Assembly (NCBI RefSeq): GCF_024741135.1
Contig: NZ_JANSUY010000022.1
Location: forward strand, 33,703 to 97,702
Length of the DNA stretch: 64,000 nt
DNA from: Aquiflexum gelatinilyticum
GTDB taxonomy: Bacteria > Bacteroidota > Bacteroidia > Cytophagales > Cyclobacteriaceae
Direction: 5' to 3'
Made by a program: the position numbers and the translations under genes. Shown here one piece after another: positions 41,710 through 50,499 of this stretch (position 1 is its first letter; each line of letters opens with the position of its first letter). The notes beneath the pieces are model-generated. The model was not told the DNA's origin and made no database searches. It was given only the letters and a program-made list of their open reading frames with translations.

Positions 41710-42639
41710 TTATTCAAGACATTTTTTCAATCCTTCCTCAATACTGATTGCCTTCAACCCAAAAGCCTTTTCAATTTTGGTAGAATCAAAGCAATAATCC
41801 TGATCCAATTGGTACCTCAATTCCTTGATTTCTTTCAAAACCGGGATGAATAAAGATACCAGATTGAGCATAAAGGGGCCAAGTATCTGAAGTTTGGGTT
41901 CTACACCCAGATGCTTGGCTAGGATGTCAACCGTTTCCTGACCTGTAGGATAAGCGTTTGAAGTGGGTAAATGCCAGACCTGATTCCAGGCATCTTCCTG
42001 TTGGGCAAGAAATGCCGTCGCAAATGCCGCATCCGGAATATAAGTAAAGGAATGTTTCTTGTCTCCGGCATACATCCATTGTGCGGTTTTTCCCGCTTTC
42101 ATGCGGTTGATAACAGATTCATTGAGGAAACTCAATTTTGCTCCCGGTCCATAGAAGTCTGCCGCCCTGACGATCATGGCTGTCAGTTTGCCTGCCTTGA
42201 TTTCATCCAAAATCAACTTTGCAATTTTGGCACGGACCTTTCCTTTTTGGCTTTCAGGATTGACAGGTGTGTTTTCAGTCAGATTCCCTACATGCTTCGG
42301 GTCATAGCAATACATGTTGTCGAAGAAAACCAGTTTGGCTCCATGTTTTTTACAGGCATTTATCGTGTTTTTCATGATGATAGGCCATTGTTCCTGCCAG
42401 ATTCTGGTTTTGTAAGTGATTCCTGCCACTAAATAAACAGTATCAGAACCAGTTACTGCGGAATCTACTTCGGATGGGTTCAAAAACTGAGCCTTCATCA
42501 ACTGGTCATCAGGATTGATCTTGGAAGGATTTCGACTGACAAGGCGGATATTGTCAGTGTAGCGATTGAGGTCTTTGGCAAGTGCGGTTCCGATATTTCC
42601 GGTGGACCCGAGGATAGTGTGGAGTGGGGAGGATGGCAT
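41710..42639 (-). CDS. NAD(P)-binding SDR/epimerase-like protein
   Basis: A 309-residue extended SDR-type protein with a Rossmann N-terminus (ILGSTGNIGTALAKDL), VFFDNMYCYDP where the active-site tyrosine normally lies, and IVRAADFYGPGAKLSFLNE. The YxxxK catalytic pair of classical epimerases is not clear, so it may be an atypical reductase or binding protein. The final section (FGLKAISIEEGLKKCLE) has the normal closing helix. It is a single gene between two spacers, with a run of T just beyond the start; role unknown. Confidence 0.8.
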   Translation of the reverse strand: MPSSPLHTILGSTGNIGTALAKDLNRYTDNIRLVSRNPSKINPDDQLMKAQFLNPSEVDSAVTGSDTVYLVAGITYKTRIWQEQWPIIMKNTINACKKHGAKLVFFDNMYCYDPKHVGNLTENTPVNPESQKGKVRAKIAKLILDEIKAGKLTAMIVRAADFYGPGAKLSFLNESVINRMKAGKTAQWMYAGDKKHSFTYIPDAAFATAFLAQQEDAWNQVWHLPTSNAYPTGQETVDILAKHLGVEPKLQILGPFMLNLVSLFIPVLKEIKELRYQLDQDYCFDSTKIEKAFGLKAISIEEGLKKCLE

Positions 42640-42875
42640 ATAATTTTTTTTTTGAATTTAACCCAAAATCTATTGGCGTAAAAAGGGATAGAGTTAAGAA
42701 ATTGCCAATTTTTGAATGTTTTGAAGATTTACCCAATTTAGTATTTCCATTTCATTACTTCAATTTTGGAAAAAGCCTGTCAATAAAAAAATAATTTCTA
42801 ACCCATGTCCCATATTTGAAAAACCATTTGTCTTCCATTAAAATCTTTTATTCCATCAATTTTAAAAACACATTT

Positions 42876-43217
42876 ATGAAAGAATTTATTTTGATTTTCA
42901 GACATGAAAATGCCACCGGCAAAGTTTCTCCCGAACAAATGCAGGCTTGGATGAAGCAACAAATGGACTGGGTGGGAGGCATCGCTGCTCAAAACAAATT
43001 TGTTGGCGGTACAGGACTTTTGTTTGACGGGGCGAAAGTTGTAGACCATCAAAAGATGGTAACCAATGGCCCATTTGGTGATATCAAAGAGACCATCGGT
43101 GGCTACGTCATCGTCAAGGCGGAAAACGCCGAAGAAGCAGCCGAATTTGCAAAAGGTACTCCCATTCTGCAGGGAGAAGGCAATACCGTAGAAGTTCGAG
43201 AGATTGCCAAACATTGA
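42876..43217 (+). CDS. YCII-related (DGPF) protein paired with ECF sigma factor
   Basis: From the ATG at 42876 the product has 113 residues and one YCII domain: KEFILIFRHENATGKVSPEQ, WMKQQMDWVGGIAAQNKFVG and TNGPFGDIKETIGGYVIVKA, the last being the DGPF-type motif (here NGPFGD). The frame could open at 42816 but the first 20 residues do not fit the domain. These proteins are the standard partner of ECF42 sigma factors and are commonly transcribed under them. A YCII domain is related to muconolactone isomerase-like enzymes, but substrate is unknown. The sigma gene starts 59 bases downstream, after a perfect 10-base hairpin. Confidence 0.88.
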   Translation: MKEFILIFRHENATGKVSPEQMQAWMKQQMDWVGGIAAQNKFVGGTGLLFDGAKVVDHQKMVTNGPFGDIKETIGGYVIVKAENAEEAAEFAKGTPILQGEGNTVEVREIAKH

Positions 43218-43229
43218 TTTCCAAACAAT

Positions 43230-43263
43230 CCTATCAATCTTCATCTATATGTTGATTGATAGG
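43230..43263 (+). terminator. hairpin between YCII and sigma factor genes
   Basis: CCTATCAATC (43230-43239) and GATTGATAGG (43254-43263) form a perfect 10-base stem with a 14-base loop, followed by GTTTTGAT. It may end or reduce read-through from YCII gene to the sigma gene, or protect the YCII messenger. The T-run is short, so full termination is uncertain. Confidence 0.6.
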
Positions 43264-43276
43264 GTTTTGATACCAT

Positions 43277-44503
43277 ATGCAAAGCCAAGATTTAATCCCC
43301 CATTTGTTCAGGACGGAGTATAGCAAGTTGGTTACCGTGCTATCCAAATTCTTTGGCTTGGATCATATTGAAGTGGCAGAGGACATCGTAAGTGAGACTT
43401 TTTTGGCTGCCATGGAAACCTGGCCTTATCAAGGAATTCCTGACCTTCCAACTGCCTGGCTTTACCGGGTTGCAAAAAACAAGACACTTAATCATGTTAA
43501 AAAGCACCAGCTTTTTAACAAGAAAATTTCTGATGGTTTCAAAAAATCCAATAGCTGGATTGAGGAATTGGAAGTTGACTTATCTGAACAAAATATCCGT
43601 GACAGCCAACTTCAGATGCTTTTTGCCATCAGTCATCCATCTATCTCTACTGAATCCCAAATCAGTCTTGCTTTGCGGGTTCTCTGTGGGTTTGGGATTG
43701 ATGAAATCGCAGATGCTTTTCTGACAAATAAAGAAACAATAAACAAGAGACTTTTTAGAGCAAAGGAAAAATTGCGGACAGAAAAAATCCAGTTGATTTT
43801 GCCTTCAGATGAAGAGATCAACAAGCGGTTGGAACCTGTTTTGAAAACAATTTACCTGCTATTTAATGAAGGTTATTACTCTGAAAGGTCAGAGACTTTA
43901 ATCCGTAAAGAGCTTTGCCTGGAAGCCATGCGGCTTAACTTTCTTTTGCTTGAAAATCCTCTCTCCAACCAGCATTTGACCAATGCCTTGATGGCGCTGA
44001 TGTGTTTTCAGGCATCCAGGTTGGAAGCGCGGGTAGGGGGAAGCGGCGAAATTGTGCTTTACCAGGATCAAGATGCCTCACTTTGGAATGTTGAATTGAT
44101 CTCCCGGGGAAACTATTACCTGACCAAAGCTGCAGCTTGGCCTGTGATTTCGGTGTATTTTTTAGAAGCAAGTATTGCATACTGGCATACAATTCAGGAA
44201 GACTCCGATGAAAAGTGGGAAAATATACTTCATCTATACAACCAATTGCTTGCCATTGCCTATTCGCCGATTGCAGCGCTCAACCGCACTTATGCCCTTG
44301 CAAAAGTGAGGGGAAAGGAAACAGCTATTCAGGAAGCTGAGAAACTGGGTCTTTCCAATAACCATTTTTATCACATGCTTCTTGCTGAACTTTACCGGGA
44401 TCAAAACCCAACAAAAGTCAAATCCCACCTTCAAAAAGCTTTGGAACTTTGCAAAACGGACTCAGAAAAGAAATTGATTGAGAAAAAACTTTCACAGGTC
44501 TAA
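43277..44503 (+). CDS. ECF42-type RNA polymerase sigma factor with TPR-like extension
   Basis: The 408-residue protein contains sigma region 2 (LDHIEVAEDIVSETFLAAME, TAWLYRVAKNKTLNHVKKHQ) and region 4 (GIDEIADAFLTNKETINKRL), followed by an about 220-residue helical extension (IYLLFNEGYYSERSETLIRK, NHFYHMLLAELYRDQNPTKV), which in ECF42 factors is TPR-like and required for activity. No anti-sigma gene is adjacent, which is usual in this group. It probably transcribes the preceding YCII gene. Its own start lies just after the hairpin at 43230-43263. Confidence 0.92.
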   Translation: MQSQDLIPHLFRTEYSKLVTVLSKFFGLDHIEVAEDIVSETFLAAMETWPYQGIPDLPTAWLYRVAKNKTLNHVKKHQLFNKKISDGFKKSNSWIEELEVDLSEQNIRDSQLQMLFAISHPSISTESQISLALRVLCGFGIDEIADAFLTNKETINKRLFRAKEKLRTEKIQLILPSDEEINKRLEPVLKTIYLLFNEGYYSERSETLIRKELCLEAMRLNFLLLENPLSNQHLTNALMALMCFQASRLEARVGGSGEIVLYQDQDASLWNVELISRGNYYLTKAAAWPVISVYFLEASIAYWHTIQEDSDEKWENILHLYNQLLAIAYSPIAALNRTYALAKVRGKETAIQEAEKLGLSNNHFYHMLLAELYRDQNPTKVKSHLQKALELCKTDSEKKLIEKKLSQV

Positions 44504-44597
44504 TGTTTGGATGGTTGACCGATGTTTGAAGCTACATAGATGACTGTAAAAGTGGGTTGAATTAAGGAAATGAATTTTACTTTTTTCGATATTCTTA

Positions 44598-44632
44598 AAA
44601 CCTCCGAGGTCCAAAATAGACCCAGAAGGTTT
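44598..44632. terminator. hairpin between convergent genes
   Basis: AAACCTCCGAGGTC and GACCCAGAAGGTTT pair in 11 of 14 positions around a seven-base loop. It stands between the sigma factor gene and the convergent ABC-M1 gene and may stop transcription from either side; the stem is imperfect. Confidence 0.5.
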
Positions 44633-44665
44633 CAATTCATTCAAAATTCATCATTTATCATTTGA

Positions 44666-47600
44666 CTATTTCTCTGTTACCTTCTTCACATTGTCCTCCG
44701 GCATCCTGTCGACAAGGTAGTTGTAAGGGTCAATGCCGGCATTCTGTGGCTTTTCTTTGACTTTGAAGGTGAAGGTGTTTTCAGGTTTGGTGATCTTGAG
44801 CCTTTTGTACACCAATGGTTTGCCATAGGTTTGCTTTGACTCAGTCTCCCCAAAAATCCCGATATCAATAAAGTCAACCAAAGGAACAGCCGTTTGCTTG
44901 CCGAGTGAATCTGCCCTGAATTTCTCCGAGAAAGTCGTCAAGGTGACTTCATATTCCTCTCCGGATTTGACATAATTGACATCTGTGACCCGGTTTGAAA
45001 ATACAGTGATATTCTCAAACATATCATCGATCAGGTACTGCAATGAATCCGGAGTGACCTCACGGAAAGCATTCACCGCAGAAATCGAAGTGGGGTAGGG
45101 AGGTTCCTGATAACCATGATCCTTAATCAGCTTCTGGAGTGCGAGGTTTACTTTGTCTTCACCGATCATTTCTTTCAGGTAATACATGACCACTGAACCT
45201 TTGTTGTAGTGGATGTAGCCTTGATTTTCTGTTTCCATAATCGGCCTTTCGGCTTCAAATTCACCGCTTCTTCCCCGCAGATAGCTGTTCATTTCATATT
45301 TCAGAAACTTATTCATTTTGTCTCTCCCATATTCCTTTTCCATCACCATCAGTGCAGCATATTGGGAGAAGCTTTCGCTCATCATTTCAGTACCGCGCAT
45401 ATTGGCACCGATCAGCTGATGTGCCCAATACTGATGCGCCATTTCATGGGCGACTACATAATAGACCAAATCAATGTCATCTTCAGTCACATTTCTCAGG
45501 TCGGTGATAAAGCCAATTCCTTCACTGTAAGGCATGGTTCCGGGAAATGCCTGTGCAAATGAACTGTACCTCGGGAATTCAATGATCCTACACTGCTTAT
45601 GGAAATAAGGGCCAAAGTTTGAGGTATAATAGTCGAGGGATTTTTCCAGACTTTGAAGCATATTGGGCACATTGTATTCATGGCCCTTGATGTAATACAC
45701 TTCCAGATCCACACCTTTCCATTCCTTTCTTGCGACTTCATATTTTGCCGATATGAATGAATAGAAATTTAGGGATTTGTGATCGAGTTGGTATTCAAAA
45801 TACTTTCGGCCATTTTCTTCCCATTCTTTGACCAAGCTACCAGGTGCTACAGCTATCTGATCGGCAGCCGTACTGATTACAGTATTCATTTTGACCCAAT
45901 CCGCATCCTGGTTAATGTAGGAATTCTCTCTTGCTTTCAGATCAGACTCATCCAAGGCAGGCATTCTTTTCCTTACAGGAAGTTCAAGTTTTACCCGCTT
46001 GTTTTTGTCGGAGATCTCGTATCTGTTGGAATAGCCAATGATCGGCAGGATATCAAAATTGTTGAAGAAGGTACCATTTTGAGTCAATTCGGTAAAGCTG
46101 ACCTCATTTTCAAATCCTTTGGTAACTTTGGAAACCACCAATTTGATCGGTAAAGTATCTCCTGGTTGCATTGGTTGGGACAGGCTGTAAATCCTGTAAT
46201 TGAGTCTTTTATCGTCCAACTTAAGACTTGCTCCCGGGATGTCTATGCCCAAGGTATCAGGCATCATCGGGATGCTAAAATGGACTTCTGGAATAGCTTC
46301 CTTCGATTTATTCATGAGCAAAGCCTCCACGGTCACAAACAAATCCCGGTCATAAGGATGTATGTCTATCTGATAATCCAAATCTATCCACCTTGGCTGC
46401 GCAATCCCTTCAAATTTCTTGTAAGTCAGTTCGTATTCTTTTTGTCTCGTTTCCTGTTCTTTTGGATTGAGATAGGTATTCAGGATTTCTGTATTGTAGA
46501 AAACAAATCCACCGCAAACCAAAAATGCTATTCCGAATATGGCCAAATATCCCGTTTTGGATTTCAACCGCTGTACAGCATATTTCCTTCTGATAGCGAT
46601 ATCACTTTCTTTTCCCCTGACATAAAAGGAATAAATGATGATACAAAGTATCAGGCAAAACAACGTCCAGTATATATTGAACCAGACCAATCCGGGAATA
46701 AATGGCCCAAAACCATTCATATCAGAATAAGTGACGCTCGGTGTGGCCGAATAGCTCAGCATGTTGGAATTGAGCTCGAGAACCGACCAAATGAACTCAT
46801 TCAGGATGATAAATGCCACAAAAGCAAAGTAGGCGATGTACCGGTTGTTGATCAGGTAATGGAAAAGCAGGGCAATCACGACCATATATCCAAATCGGAA
46901 CATGTCCAAAACCAGAAGAGATTGGGCATAAACTCCTAGCTCATACCTCGTGTAGCCAAAGGCCGTCTGTGCGATGACTCCCACTAAGATGGTACTGCAA
47001 AGCACCAAAAAGATACTGATCATCATGGCGATCAATTTAGAAGAAAAAAGCATTCCGGTCCGGACAGGCGTTGCATCCTCGATTTCCGAGATTTTTGCAT
47101 CCCGCTCCTTCCATACCAAAACCCCGGAATAGAATGTGATGATACCGATCAGAAAAAGATAAAATGCTCCCCTGATCGCATCAATTACATCATAAGTCAC
47201 AGGGTACCTATCCGTTCCATACCCACCGGTAAAACTCGTCAGGCTTGCAATCAGGTTGATCAAGCCAATCAGCACGATAATAATAAAGGTTTGGTTTTTA
47301 ATGATGGCTTTTGTTTCAAAACCTATCATATGCCGAAATGCCGACCAAGAAAATCCTTTGGTACTGGGGATTTCAAAAGTCCTGATCACAGTAGGATCAA
47401 ATAAAGATGATTCTTCTTCGACCTTGATTTTGGATTTCTTAACCTTTTCTTTTTTTGTATTAAAAGAAAAACGGGAATACATAAACATCAAAAGTACCAG
47501 ACTCAATCCGATCCAGATGATCCTGTTGATCAAAAACTGTCCTTCCAGCGCAGTAGGCAAAAGGTTCTTCTCTTCGATGGTCTTGTATTTCGATAAGGTA

Positions 47601-48247
47601 CTCAAAGGTTGAAAACCAAATGGATCGAGGATATTAGCGAGCCACTCTTTTTCAAGGTCTGCTGTAAATCCCTGGGATACCACATAAAAAACAAGGATCA
47701 GCATCGCTCCTACAAATGACACGATGTTGTTTCGAAATACAACCGCAAGGCTATACAAAACCGCTCCCGCAATGATGGTATTCGGAATGGCAAATGAAAT
47801 GATCCCTTGGATATGCCCACTCCAGATTATCGGGCCATACCGCTCGGGCTGTGCCGATGGCATCAGTGGCCCGATCAAAGCACCAATTGAAACACCTAAA
47901 AGCGGGATCATGGATATCAATAAGGCGCCAATAAACTTGCCGAAAAAATAATCACTTTTTCTAATAGGAGAACTGAATACAAACTGGTACATCCCGGTGC
48001 TGAAATCCCTGTTTGCAGAGGCATTCATAAATGCCGTGGTCATCAGCAGACAGATCAGTGACATCACGCCATAATACGTTTGGATGACTGAAGGGGCATT
48101 CTTATAGACGCTTCCTACACCTCCGCCAATCTGAATCTGGTCTGATGATACAGCTCCAAAAACCAACAAAGCCACAATAAACAAGAAAATCCAAAGCATC
48201 GGGGACCTAAACCAATACTGCCATTCGTGCCTGATAAATTTCCACAT
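44666..48247 (-). CDS. ABC-2 type permease fused to M1-family aminopeptidase
   Basis: At 1193 residues this is a fusion. Residues 1-570 hold two sets of about six membrane helices of the ABC-2 type (MWKFIRHEWQYWFRSPMLW starts the first; FRHMIGFETKAIIKNQTF starts the second). After a last helix (LAIFGIAFLVCGGFVFYN) comes an M1 peptidase domain facing out of the cytoplasm, with PGTMPYSEGIGFI and zinc motif HEMAHQYWAHQ plus the downstream Glu in MMSESFSQY. The spacing of that Glu is one residue longer than in classic aminopeptidase N, as in related fusions. The ATPase is the next gene upstream (48266). Substrate and role are unknown; the pair is common in Bacteroidota. Confidence 0.9.
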   Translation of the reverse strand: MWKFIRHEWQYWFRSPMLWIFLFIVALLVFGAVSSDQIQIGGGVGSVYKNAPSVIQTYYGVMSLICLLMTTAFMNASANRDFSTGMYQFVFSSPIRKSDYFFGKFIGALLISMIPLLGVSIGALIGPLMPSAQPERYGPIIWSGHIQGIISFAIPNTIIAGAVLYSLAVVFRNNIVSFVGAMLILVFYVVSQGFTADLEKEWLANILDPFGFQPLSTLSKYKTIEEKNLLPTALEGQFLINRIIWIGLSLVLLMFMYSRFSFNTKKEKVKKSKIKVEEESSLFDPTVIRTFEIPSTKGFSWSAFRHMIGFETKAIIKNQTFIIIVLIGLINLIASLTSFTGGYGTDRYPVTYDVIDAIRGAFYLFLIGIITFYSGVLVWKERDAKISEIEDATPVRTGMLFSSKLIAMMISIFLVLCSTILVGVIAQTAFGYTRYELGVYAQSLLVLDMFRFGYMVVIALLFHYLINNRYIAYFAFVAFIILNEFIWSVLELNSNMLSYSATPSVTYSDMNGFGPFIPGLVWFNIYWTLFCLILCIIIYSFYVRGKESDIAIRRKYAVQRLKSKTGYLAIFGIAFLVCGGFVFYNTEILNTYLNPKEQETRQKEYELTYKKFEGIAQPRWIDLDYQIDIHPYDRDLFVTVEALLMNKSKEAIPEVHFSIPMMPDTLGIDIPGASLKLDDKRLNYRIYSLSQPMQPGDTLPIKLVVSKVTKGFENEVSFTELTQNGTFFNNFDILPIIGYSNRYEISDKNKRVKLELPVRKRMPALDESDLKARENSYINQDADWVKMNTVISTAADQIAVAPGSLVKEWEENGRKYFEYQLDHKSLNFYSFISAKYEVARKEWKGVDLEVYYIKGHEYNVPNMLQSLEKSLDYYTSNFGPYFHKQCRIIEFPRYSSFAQAFPGTMPYSEGIGFITDLRNVTEDDIDLVYYVVAHEMAHQYWAHQLIGANMRGTEMMSESFSQYAALMVMEKEYGRDKMNKFLKYEMNSYLRGRSGEFEAERPIMETENQGYIHYNKGSVVMYYLKEMIGEDKVNLALQKLIKDHGYQEPPYPTSISAVNAFREVTPDSLQYLIDDMFENITVFSNRVTDVNYVKSGEEYEVTLTTFSEKFRADSLGKQTAVPLVDFIDIGIFGETESKQTYGKPLVYKRLKITKPENTFTFKVKEKPQNAGIDPYNYLVDRMPEDNVKKVTEK

Positions 48248-48265
48248 AATGAGATAGTTTAAGGT

Positions 48266-49138
48266 TTAAATCAATGAATTCAATTTGGCAAAGAATACAT
48301 CTTCCAAGGTTTCTTCGGCTTTTTCAAACCCGGAGTTCAGGCTGGTTTCAGAGAAGACGTGGATTTGGGGTTTCCCCCCGACAAGCTTGTTGCTGATGAT
48401 TTGGTAGTTGTTTTGATATTCCTGGAGTTCATTTTTGTCTACCCTTTTTTCGTAGACTTTGTCTTTGATTTGGGCGAGGGCATCGTCAGTGGTACCACTG
48501 TAGAGCAACATACCTTTGTCCATGATGGCCATATTGGTGCAAAGCTCACGGACATCCTGAACAATGTGTGTGGATAGAATGACAATGGTCTGCTCACCGA
48601 TTTCACTCAGAATATTATAGAACCTGTTTCTTTCTCCCGGATCCAAACCTGCTGTCGGTTCATCGACGATAACCAGTTTTGGGCTTCCGATCAGACATTG
48701 GGCGATGCCAAAGCGCTGACGCATACCACCTGAGTAGCTGCTCACAGCTTTTTTGCGGTGCTCAAAAAGGTTGACTTTTTGGAGGAGGTATTCCACCATT
48801 TCGGTTCTTTCTTTTTTGTTGTCAAAACCTTTCAGAATTGATAAGTGGTGCAATAAATCAGTGGCAGAGGTTCTTGGGTACACTCCAAATTCCTGCGGCA
48901 GATAACCAAGTACTTTTCTGACTTTGTCCTTTTCTGCCAATACATCAATATCACCTAAAGTAACTGATCCGCTGTCCGCTTCCTGAAGTGTTGCAAGGGT
49001 TCTCATGAGGGAGGACTTTCCGGCACCGTTTGGTCCAAGTAAACCGAACATGCCTCTTTCGATTGAAAAACTGACATCTTTCAGCGCATGTACACCGTTT
49101 GCGTATTGTTTGTTGAGATTGGTAATGGTGAGTATCAT
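48266..49138 (-). CDS. ABC transporter ATPase partner of the permease-M1 fusion
   Basis: The 290-residue protein has an intact nucleotide-binding domain: Walker A GPNGAGKSS near residue 37, signature YSGGMRQR near residue 141, Walker B LVIVDEPTAGLDPGERN and H-loop STHIVQDV. A C-terminal extension of about 75 residues ends in FEKAEETLEDVFFAKL. It starts the two-gene operon and is 18 bases upstream of the permease-M1 gene. It should drive the permease at the inner membrane. The resemblance of the group to daunorubicin-type exporters does not fix the direction or substrate. Confidence 0.92.
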   Translation of the reverse strand: MILTITNLNKQYANGVHALKDVSFSIERGMFGLLGPNGAGKSSLMRTLATLQEADSGSVTLGDIDVLAEKDKVRKVLGYLPQEFGVYPRTSATDLLHHLSILKGFDNKKERTEMVEYLLQKVNLFEHRKKAVSSYSGGMRQRFGIAQCLIGSPKLVIVDEPTAGLDPGERNRFYNILSEIGEQTIVILSTHIVQDVRELCTNMAIMDKGMLLYSGTTDDALAQIKDKVYEKRVDKNELQEYQNNYQIISNKLVGGKPQIHVFSETSLNSGFEKAEETLEDVFFAKLNSLI

Positions 49139-49346
49139 AATTTAGATATGAGGTATGTGATGTGTGATCTGAGTTACAAAGAGCAAAATGATAAACTCAT
49201 AGAAGTAAAGGAAGGTGGATAGTTTTGACTAAGTCTCTTCCGAGAATAATGCCAAAAGGTTAAATCAGGGTTTTTGAACTTGAATTAGGGTATCTACAAA
49301 AACAAATGTCCGATTCTGATCATGAATCGGACATATTGTTGTATCG

Positions 49347-50219
49347 TTATTTGACTGCTTCGACAGTATATCCCGCATCCCTCAACAATTGGATAACACC
49401 GGTATCTGAACCAAGGTGGCCTGAACCTACAGCAATGAATGTGGATTGTGCTTTGACCAATTCTTCGATTTTTGGAATCCAGGCTTTGTTCCTGTTTTCC
49501 AATAACAAGTCTCCGTATTCCTGGAACATTTCATTTTCGGAAATGAGCTCATGCAGTTTATCAACGTCCTGATCGAGGTATGCACCTACAAGTTTGTCGA
49601 ATTCATCCATCCCTTCAGGATTTGTGACCATTTTGCCCAGTTCATCAATCTGCAGTTTTTGAGGGATCTGGTCAAAAACCCCCATCTGAAAAGCAACTGT
49701 TTCCAATCCTTTTACAGTTTTTTCTTGGGATTTGGCCTTTTCTGTAAAAAACACTTCATAGCTGCTTTGTTCGGGACAAGGCAACATTTTGACCATCACC
49801 ATCGATGAAAGTACAAAGGGTTTGAGGATTCCCAACTGATCAAGTCCTGCACCATAAGAATCCTTCAATAGCTTGTCGAGCGCAGCAGCTTGTTCAGTTG
49901 AAAACTCTCCTTTGATATTTGCAAAACCCGGATTGACGGAAAGCTGCTGCATTTCTGCCATCAGATTTGGGTCGGCCATATTCAGTTCCATAGCTAGTAC
50001 TTTACTTGATTCAAGCGCCTTTTCGATTTTATCATTCATGTAAAACTGATCTTTGCAGATGATATGAATAGTGCCAAAGAGGTAGGAGTTTTCTTTCAAC
50101 CCTTTTCCACTTATCTTCCAAAGTAGCGAGTTTTCTTCTTTTTCATTGGCAAATGCCTGAAATACCGAGATGACAAATACCAAGGTGACAAAAACGTGTT
50201 TGAAAATTGATTTTTTCAT
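49347..50219 (-). CDS. secreted TraB/GumN-family protein
   Basis: From the ATG at 50217-50219 the product has 290 residues, starting with a signal peptide (FKHVFVTLVFVISVFQAFA); a second ATG three codons upstream is possible. The TraB/GumN signatures are present: LLWKISGKGLKENSYLFGTIH, MELNMAD, and near the end STFIAVGSGHLGSDTGVIQL. The GTIH and GSGHL motifs with conserved acids are thought to be the metal-dependent peptidase-like centre of the family (Tiki/TraB). Its periplasmic target is unknown. It is monocistronic, with spacers of more than 200 bases on both sides. Confidence 0.87.
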   Translation of the reverse strand: MKKSIFKHVFVTLVFVISVFQAFANEKEENSLLWKISGKGLKENSYLFGTIHIICKDQFYMNDKIEKALESSKVLAMELNMADPNLMAEMQQLSVNPGFANIKGEFSTEQAAALDKLLKDSYGAGLDQLGILKPFVLSSMVMVKMLPCPEQSSYEVFFTEKAKSQEKTVKGLETVAFQMGVFDQIPQKLQIDELGKMVTNPEGMDEFDKLVGAYLDQDVDKLHELISENEMFQEYGDLLLENRNKAWIPKIEELVKAQSTFIAVGSGHLGSDTGVIQLLRDAGYTVEAVK

Positions 50220-50499
50220 AAGAATCATTGAATTGTCTAAGGTTAATTTTAATTTAAAAGTAAGTTATAAATTAAATGAATTATCCCGAAAATACAGCGA
50301 TGCAGATTTAGAGGGATAGTTGCATACGATTGGTTGTAATAAAAGTCACAGATTTAACTTCAAAAAAAAATCATATTTGGAGTATCAAATCTAACTTGGG
50401 AAAATCTATTCCTTTTCCAATAAACCCTTTAAGACTTCGGTTAAAACCAAAAATCGCATGATTTAATTTTCCGATGTCTGTCCTTAACCAAAACCCAAA

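Noticed and set aside
46166..46939. 257-codon plus-strand frame opposite the ABC-M1 gene
   Set aside because: It lies fully inside a conserved 1193-residue gene on the other strand and has no domain-like pattern.
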